Of a stretch of DNA of 8,479 bases, positions 5,401 to 8,479 are shown piece by piece. Source of the stretch: JBGPJM01 sp041485385 (GTDB taxonomy: Bacteria; Planctomycetota; Phycisphaerae; Phycisphaerales; UBA1924); the NCBI GenBank assembly GCA_041485385.1, contig JBGPJM010000211.1, forward strand, positions 1 to 8,479, in the 5' to 3' direction. The notes beneath the pieces were generated by a model that saw nothing but the letters and a program-made list of their open reading frames with translations, searched no databases and had not been told where the DNA came from. A program made the position numbers and the translations under genes. Position 1 is the first letter of the stretch. Each line of letters begins with the position of its first letter.

Positions 5401-7409
5401 AACCACCCGTCCAGCATCTGTTGGCACGCGGGGTCTTCCGGGTTTTTGCATGTGAACGACTGGCAATAGTCGTTGACACACGGAACGCAGGTGATCGTCA
5501 CGAAGTGCCCGTCTTCACCCTGGCAACGATCCGATTCCTGCCCCGACGGGCACCCGTTATCATCCGGCGCGTCGCCACGGACGACGCACGGCATGCCGAA
5601 GCGTTGATACCACGTCGCGCCCGGACAGATCTTGCTGTTCTGCGAGTGGATTCCCATGCGCAGACCGATGGAGTCGCCGTCGGCCGGGAATGGGAACGGC
5701 TTCGCGACCGACTGCATGAGCGCATCCCACGTGAAGTTGAGGGTCATCACCTCGGGCCCGACGCCCTGGATGATGGCGTATCCAGATTGGTTGAACGGGT
5801 AGTCGGCGCTGTTGTCGGCAATGAAGCGATTGGTGTTGGTGAAGATCGTGGGCAGATCGAGCGTTCCGCTGGAGAGTGTCACGCTCTGGTTGGCGCCGGT
5901 CAGCAGCGACCCGGTGACGCCGCTGACGTACCCGGTGGCGTACTCATGTCCGTCGTCAACCGACGTGATCTCACCGTTGCGTTCCGTCTTGACAAATAGG
6001 CACCACGGTTCGCCCGGCGGGAAGTTGGTGCGGAACTGAACGTCGTAGTTCGCGCGGCCGACGGCAACCGTATCTCTCCCCGTCAGCAACCTGGTGTTGG
6101 CGGCGACCTGCTGTGCGAATTGGACACGCAGCCCGTCCTGCATTACGTTTGAGCCGATCGAGTGGTGAATCTCTCGCGGGTGATTGGAGTTGTCGTGCAC
6201 GTCGGTGTTGAACTCCGCCGGGTCTCCCGCGAACTGCGCGGAGAAGAGCGTTAGGCAGTTCCCGCAGATCGTAATGGTTGCGCTGTAGATGACACCGCTC
6301 GTGTAGCACCGGAGGTCGCGCTGGTAGACGAGGAGGTAGTTGATCCCGGTGGAAATCGCGCCCGCGGGGACGGCCAGCGTGATCGGGCCGTTCTGGGCCG
6401 CGAAGCCGCCACCGCTGAGCTGCGGGAGCGGGGTCACGACGCCGCTGCCGTTGCGGATGTACACACCCACCGGGGCGGGACCGGTGGCGGGATCGCCGAG
6501 TTGATCGTCCGCCGCCCAGCAGAACGAGATGAATGCCTGCTCCACGAACGAGCTAACGACAAACGGCTGGCTGTACAGCGCGGTGTGCGGCGGAAGGCCC
6601 GCGCCACCAAATCCTGGTCCGACACTCCAGTTGATCCATCGCGCCGAAGGGTCGCAGGTGAGCGACTGTACCCATGCACCAACCGCGGGCGACACAACCG
6701 TCGCCCGGTTCGTGCTCGCTACTGCGGCGGCGAAGGGGAGACCGCTCCCGGTATCCAGCGAATCCGAGAAGCACTGCGTCGGATCGCCGGTGGTCACGTA
6801 GAAGATCGAGTCGTCGAGCTGCGTTGGCGACCCGGGCATTGATTCCACCTGCCCGGTGCGGAGGGTGATTGTCTCGATGGGATTCGGGCATGGCTCGGGC
6901 TGCGGCTCGGGCGGAGTCGTGACGCAGGCAAGATCAGCGCACGCGATGCGGAGGGCGCCGGGCGTGCCGGCGCCGGACGCCGTGCCGACGCGCAGGAGGT
7001 ACGAGCTGCCCGCGGTGACCATCACGTGCAGCCCGCTCTGCACGCCGCAGCAGTCGTCGTTGCACCCCAGGAGTGTCTCCGGAGGACAGAAGCACCCGTC
7101 GTACATAAGGACGAACGTGTCGGAGGTGGCGAGGCCGCAGGTCTGCACGCTGAGGATTCCGGTGCAAGGCGAGGTCCAGCAGAACCACACGTCGTGGTCG
7201 ATGGTCCCGGGAGCGCACGGCACGGTCTGCGGGCTGCGTGTCGCGAGCGTGAGGTCGAATGGGAAGACCCCCGGACCCGCGATGGAAATGGAGGTCGTGC
7301 ACTCGTCGTTTGGCGGAACTTGAGAGCTCGCAGCGGGCGCCAAAGCGAACGCAACCAGCAGGGCACCTACAAAGGGGATAGTTGACTGCGCGAGGTCGCG
7401 AAGGTGCAT
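2496..7409 (-). CDS. Secreted multidomain protein: PPC-like, laminin-B-like, two LamG-like domains and C-terminal GC-type dockerin repeat (1637 aa)
   Basis: The ATG at 7409 has AAAGGA 6 nt upstream and opens a signal peptide (hydrophobic 11-27, cleavage near ASS29). Visible domains: about 31-160, a PPC-like beta domain (PPNDEC, DVWFCWTSPCTG, GCNDDCC, YLLRVG); 163-177, Pro/Glu linker; 178-640, unassigned beta-rich regions; 641-665, Cys-rich knot; 666-855, laminin-B-like (AFHGKWDCFCGYLEFDI, W788 strand, ADFNGNAETIGFDSICL); 858-1098, LamG/ConA-like (GLVGWWPFDE, LQFDGIDD, FSIDAWIKT, WHHVAVTV, GTIDEVEIFRRALSASEI); 1119-1340, Ig-like strands; 1345-1547, second LamG-like region; 1554-1583, DCNGNLIPD...DANANGVPDTCE; 1585-1637, two dockerin loops with Ca ligands D1588/N1590/D1592/D1599 and D1613/N1615/D1617/D1624. 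No catalytic motif is apparent. I infer a calcium-stabilised extracellular, probably surface-bound, adhesion or glycan-binding protein. The domain names come from motif recognition, and the laminin-B call is the least certain. The coding frame is intact. Confidence 0.9.
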   Translation of the reverse strand: MHLRDLAQSTIPFVGALLVAFALAPAASSQVPPNDECTTSISIAGPGVFPFDLTLATRSPQTVPCAPGTIDHDVWFCWTSPCTGILSVQTCGLATSDTFVLMYDGCFCPPETLLGCNDDCCGVQSGLHVMVTAGSSYLLRVGTASGAGTPGALRIACADLACVTTPPEPQPEPCPNPIETITLRTGQVESMPGSPTQLDDSIFYVTTGDPTQCFSDSLDTGSGLPFAAAVASTNRATVVSPAVGAWVQSLTCDPSARWINWSVGPGFGGAGLPPHTALYSQPFVVSSFVEQAFISFCWAADDQLGDPATGPAPVGVYIRNGSGVVTPLPQLSGGGFAAQNGPITLAVPAGAISTGINYLLVYQRDLRCYTSGVIYSATITICGNCLTLFSAQFAGDPAEFNTDVHDNSNHPREIHHSIGSNVMQDGLRVQFAQQVAANTRLLTGRDTVAVGRANYDVQFRTNFPPGEPWCLFVKTERNGEITSVDDGHEYATGYVSGVTGSLLTGANQSVTLSSGTLDLPTIFTNTNRFIADNSADYPFNQSGYAIIQGVGPEVMTLNFTWDALMQSVAKPFPFPADGDSIGLRMGIHSQNSKICPGATWYQRFGMPCVVRGDAPDDNGCPSGQESDRCQGEDGHFVTITCVPCVNDYCQSFTCKNPEDPACQQMLDGWFATGNVVPPMYNPGAGGASGGPGDGYLHVRGLAAGQSPVLHAPSAFHGKWDCFCGYLEFDINMFSDGVPGSPPFYPSITIRRDETASGANTGLLSPSGYGAVFATFVSTTPITDIAGWKHIRIPLPPGIQPTAGLGTWTFGPAGVTPADLDWLRGRVTDLSFVADFNGNAETIGFDSICLVENTNCVPPPAGLVGWWPFDEKTPAIHEIASQRPCHPEPTQTALGGAPGFSNSPAPVKGMVGGALQFDGIDDRVVSPAPTSTGAYQFVTDDFSIDAWIKTTAATGEQPIVDKRAVYLSGSSPTGYRLFLQHGNLAFGLADLALPGETVFLSTPLNLADGAWHHVAVTVKRFTTSAGPASVKLYADCNIVGQFSPAGKTGYIANAQADLYIGAGHPIGGPAAFFRGTIDEVEIFRRALSASEICAIYSAGCAGKCRDWCYVGSHCVNTAGGNVTLQIYNGSPLPKVFIWSAASGGSSSSCTLSSGLSFAPATASVWVPAYGSAPVTLHVTPPPGMTAADRACFTITFTDPVTGAIQRCEGSVSLCCVTPWKFNPSSSFLFASYGPGAQPLPAAFMVTNTGGSPSTISYRIVARSTDPGDNIPIIELNHLPAGAPVVGALNLPAGASASVPLEVVYTELQSFLPHELVIEVDPEGDGTFAEAATMGLVARAAEPPPCPDEFRDGFDLYPAGLVCGHAGWEAWVGSIDVCGSVVDDHAFDSTHSLRIVGTPGGSTGRGDDTVHRFEIQGGHRILESQVFVPDTAAGTGWVVMLNTYPAPLNWSLDIRFDADLELVSDLFDPPHAVPLAKGRWVRFVIDIDLDADRVNAWYDDQQFIFDKSWINGDTGGGQPRIQALDLYAGEPGAGGTTGMYFDAISIRPALPCEPPDCNGNLIPDVAEIFEGLVTDANANGVPDTCECPADWNHDGAVNSQDFFDFLVDFFENHADFNHDGLTNSQDFFDFLTAFFTPCP
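2526..2675 (-). repeat. Dockerin-type tandem repeat, two 75-nt units
   Basis: The two calcium-loop units are 25 codons apart. The stretches 2526-2550 and 2601-2625, encoding NSQDFFDF plus a flanking base, are identical at 24 of 25 positions, differing by one silent base. Similarity falls off through the rest of the unit. Two EF-hand-like loops followed by a short helix are the defining layout of type I dockerins. In Planctomycetota the GC-type variant is a common C-terminal tag of exported proteins. Confidence 0.8.
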
Positions 7410-7415
7410 GGTTTG

Positions 7416-7421
7416 TCCTTT
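7416..7421 (-). promoter_or_regulatory. Ribosome binding site of the large secreted protein gene
   Basis: The minus strand reads AAAGGA, then 6 nt (CAAACC), then ATG at 7409. It is in an A-rich setting, and the same hexamer is used by the FG-GAP gene. Confidence 0.75.
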
Positions 7422-7502
7422 TTCGGTTTAATAGGACACCGCGCTCGCTCCATGAAAACTGTGGCGGCGTCCGCATTCTCAATGGCGGGGACCTTCCCGA
7501 AG

Positions 7503-7515
7503 TGGCCAGTATACC
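7503..7515 (-). promoter_or_regulatory. Promoter-like -10 element of the large gene
   Basis: The minus strand reads GGTATACTGGCCA with TATACT at 7513-7508, a near-consensus sigma70 -10 box, 98 nt before the ATG. A second TACACT (7525-7520) lies just upstream, within CGCGGTACACT, an 11-mer also present at the FG-GAP promoter site. I see no convincing -35 hexamer at 16-18 nt. The rest of the 279-nt upstream region (7410-7688) shows no ORF that I would trust. Confidence 0.4.
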
Positions 7516-7614
7516 AGAGAGTGTACCGCGGAGAGCGTCGAGTCTTCTCGCCAGGGACGGCGTGCGATCCTCGCTGACTTCAGGGGCGGGACTATCACCT
7601 CCGACGCCGGCGGT

Positions 7615-7641
7615 GCTGAGTGCCGGTATCTTCACGGTACG
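7615..7641 (-). repeat. Imperfect shared upstream element, copy 2
   Basis: Located about 206 nt before the large gene start, this stretch aligns with 2456-2484 upstream of the FG-GAP gene. The plus-strand core is GTGCCGGTATC, followed by TTCACGGTACG. An exact 11-mer CGCGCTGACAG at 7651-7661 also recurs at 2453-2463, but in a different relative order. The matches are suggestive of a regulatory or anciently duplicated sequence. Confidence 0.35.
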
Positions 7642-7688
7642 AAGCCCGGCCGCGCTGACAGCCCCGCTCCGGGGTAGTACCGGCCCTG

Positions 7689-7880
7689 TCAGGGAAGCCG
7701 ACCGCCGCCCCGCACCATGATCTCGATGCGCCACTCGCGCCCGTAGTTCTTCCCGCTCCGCCAGATTCCGCCCGTGCCGGTGCCGCGGCGGATCATGCGG
7801 GTATCGCAGGCCGCGTCGAGGGCCGCCAGGCGGGCCCAGAGCGACGGCGGGATGTGGCGGGGGACGGCGACCACGGCCAA
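7689..7880 (-). CDS. Small hypothetical protein (63 aa)
   Basis: A TTG-started frame ends at a TGA at 7691-7689. About nine in ten codons end in G or C, and the peptide looks protein-like: PRHIPPSLWARLAALDAACD, then GGIWRSGKNYGREWRIEIM. It is basic, has no membrane segment or signal peptide, and belongs to no family I recognise. The start is uncertain: TTG at 7880 or GTG at 7874 are possible, neither has a good Shine-Dalgarno, and the frame stays open upstream to 8063. Its stop lies 279 nt before the large gene, which reads the same way. A GC hairpin lies 30 nt upstream of the TTG, leaving little room for a promoter, so it may be a remnant of a longer gene. Confidence 0.4.
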   Translation of the reverse strand: MAVVAVPRHIPPSLWARLAALDAACDTRMIRRGTGTGGIWRSGKNYGREWRIEIMVRGGGRLP

Positions 7881-7909
7881 GGCTAGCGCCGGCGGGCCGC
7901 CACGAGAAA

Positions 7910-7929
7910 CCCCCGGCGAGCGCCGGGGG
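7910..7929 (-). terminator. GC-rich perfect hairpin, possible intrinsic terminator
   Basis: The arms CCCCCGGCG and CGCCGGGGG pair perfectly around a 2-base centre (in practice 8 bp with a 4-base loop). On the minus strand it is followed by TTTCTC, a short and weak U-tract. It begins 19 nt after the TAG at 7949 and so would serve the minus-strand segment ending there. On the plus strand it is followed by AAGAAGG and would not terminate. Confidence 0.5.
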
Positions 7930-7948
7930 AAGAAGGACGGGCGGGTAG

Positions 7949-8056
7949 CTACCGGCCCGGCTGGGCCTGTTCCTTCGGCTCTTCGAGCAGCGCCCAGTAC
8001 TCGGTCATCGCGTCCAGGTGGACGCCCGCGCCGGCGGGGTAGTTCCGCTTGCCGCC
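7949..8056 (-). pseudogene. Short coding-biased C-terminal segment without a credible start (probable gene remnant)
   Basis: This frame reads GKRNYPAGAGVHLDAMTEYW, then ALLEEPKEQAQPGR, and ends in TAG at 7951-7949. All but two or three codons end in G or C, whereas the other two frames here lack this bias. A hairpin follows, as expected at a gene end. Upstream the same frame meets a TGA at 8089-8087 with no ATG or GTG in between, and the bias fades by about 8056. The only internal ATG, at 8008, gives 19 residues and overlaps (ATGA) the end of another open frame running from 8220 or above. It is best explained as the tail of a gene broken by a frameshift or deletion, or by a sequence error. 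The family is not recognised. Confidence 0.35.
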
Positions 8057-8436
8057 CCTCCCTCTAACGACCTGTGTATCTGTGTGTCACCCCCGGTACC
8101 GGCCACCATGCTCGCCCGACCCCGTAGGTGGTCGGCCGCACGGCGCTGTTCGATTCGGACGCACACCGTGAACCCTTCGGCCGCGGCCATCTGGGTACCC
8201 GCGGCCACCGCGGCAACCATCCCCCCTGAAAAGTGGAGCGCGCTTGCGCGCGCAGAACAGGCGCGCCCGGCGCGCGCAAAAGCGCAAACCTCACAGTTTT
8301 CTTCTCCTTGCGCCACAAGCACTTACGCGATTCGACCCTCCGCTATTTCCCGTTTCGGGCGCGGGTCTGTTGCCCAAATAAAAACTTGTCCGGCTGGCGC
8401 AACCCTATGCAGGGGGGGCGCGTATCGGAGGTGGTC
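8057..8436. other. About 380 nt with no confident gene
   Basis: Three overlapping minus-strand frames are open here. The best, 8220-8005, reads MVAAVAAGTQMAAAEGFTVC and then VRIEQRRAADHLRG, with moderate codon bias up to about 8090. It has only a G-run directly before its ATG and loses its bias before its stop. It may be the upstream half of the broken gene whose tail ends at 7949. From about 8285 to 8400 the sequence is richer in A and T (for example AAATAAAAAC at 8376-8385) and looks intergenic. It is probably the promoter region of a plus-strand gene at the right edge, but I cannot assign a clear -35/-10 pair. Confidence 0.4.
8238..8275. repeat. Pair of CG-rich inverted repeats
   Basis: GCGCGC, TT, GCGCGC occupies 8238-8251. 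GCGCGCC, C, GGCGCGC occupies 8261-8275. Both are perfect palindromic stems, the first in an alternating purine-pyrimidine CG tract. No T-run follows either on the plus strand. They could be structured RNA, Z-DNA-prone sequence or simple compositional bias. Confidence 0.4.
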
Positions 8437-8444
8437 AAGGAGGG
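8437..8444 (+). promoter_or_regulatory. Ribosome binding site at the right edge
   Basis: AAGGAGGG is a near-perfect Shine-Dalgarno sequence, 8 nt before the first of two adjacent ATG codons at 8453 and 8456. Confidence 0.5.
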
Positions 8445-8452
8445 CCACGACG

Positions 8453-8479
8453 ATGATGGGCAAGCCGGTGAGATGTGGG
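8453..8479 (+). CDS. Start of a plus-strand gene cut by the right edge
   Basis: ATG ATG GGC AAG CCG GTG AGA TGT GGG reads MMGKPVRCG and is open to the window end. The support is the strong AAGGAGGG ribosome binding site at the right distance, with an AT-richer leader upstream. Only nine codons are visible, so the family cannot be judged. The second ATG at 8456 is an equally possible start. The gene would be divergent from the minus-strand genes to its left. Confidence 0.35.

Noticed and set aside
4074..5999. 641-codon plus-strand open frame opposite the large secreted-protein gene
   Set aside because: Long antisense frames are common in GC-rich genes. The peptide is low-complexity V/A/R/G-rich with no domain, while the minus strand encodes clear LamG-like and laminin-B-like motifs.
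6934..7734. 266-codon minus-strand open frame overlapping the start of the large gene
   Set aside because: It is Arg/Pro-rich, in another frame of the large gene, and crosses that gene's promoter and ribosome binding site. It has no recognisable motif.
7774..8067. 97-codon plus-strand ORF across the GC hairpin
   Set aside because: It is R/P/G/S-rich, lies opposite frames with better codon bias, and has no ribosome binding site.
1..8479. A defence, mobile-element or biosynthetic system
   Set aside because: No transposase, integrase, nuclease, polymerase, toxin-antitoxin or biosynthetic motif was seen. The recognisable content is two exported repeat or multidomain proteins with small unidentified flanking frames.

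Overview
The window is GC-rich bacterial DNA with long open frames, strong third-position GC and purine-rich ribosome binding sites. Its best taxonomic clue is the C-terminus of the large protein: two calcium-loop repeats of the form DxNxDGxxNSQDFFDFL, preceded by a DCNxNxxPD...DxNxNGxPDxCE segment. This combination is typical of secreted proteins from Planctomycetota, especially Phycisphaerae-like lineages (GC-type dockerin domain proteins). The N-terminal PPNDEC...DVWFxWT...GCNDDC domain fits the same group. The assignment comes from recognised motifs, not from a database search.

Layout, left to right. Positions 1-102 look like the tail of a plus-strand gene entering from the left edge. Positions 115-2223 (minus) hold a secreted FG-GAP/VCBS beta-propeller-type protein of 13 modules of about 51 residues, interrupted by one in-frame TAA at 1492-1494. 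The frame and the repeat register continue perfectly past the stop. Positions 2224-2495 are an intergenic region with a promoter-like site. Positions 2496-7409 (minus) encode a 1637-residue secreted mosaic protein: signal peptide, PPC-like beta domain, two unassigned regions, laminin-B-like domain, LamG lectin-like domain, Ig-like strands, a second LamG-like domain and a C-terminal dockerin-type repeat. Positions 7410-7688 are its upstream region. Positions 7689-8479 are harder to read: a 63-codon minus-strand ORF, a GC hairpin, a short minus-strand segment with strong coding bias but no convincing start, a non-coding-looking stretch with CG-rich inverted repeats, and a good Shine-Dalgarno plus ATG on the plus strand at the right edge.

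The two main genes lie in the same direction and both encode exported, repeat-rich, probably calcium-binding surface proteins. Both have an AAAGGA ribosome binding site 5-6 nt before ATG and a similar -10-like element (GGTAYACTGGYCA) 95-98 nt before the start. A second imperfect shared element lies further upstream. This suggests similar regulation, or descent from related upstream regions. No catalytic domain is visible in either protein, so adhesion, matrix or cell-surface roles are the reasonable inference.

I see no CRISPR array, tRNA, rRNA, insertion sequence or defence system. The points most worth following are the single nonsense codon in the FG-GAP gene together with its abrupt 3' end, the unassigned domains and eukaryote-like laminin-type mosaic of the large protein, and the shared upstream elements.
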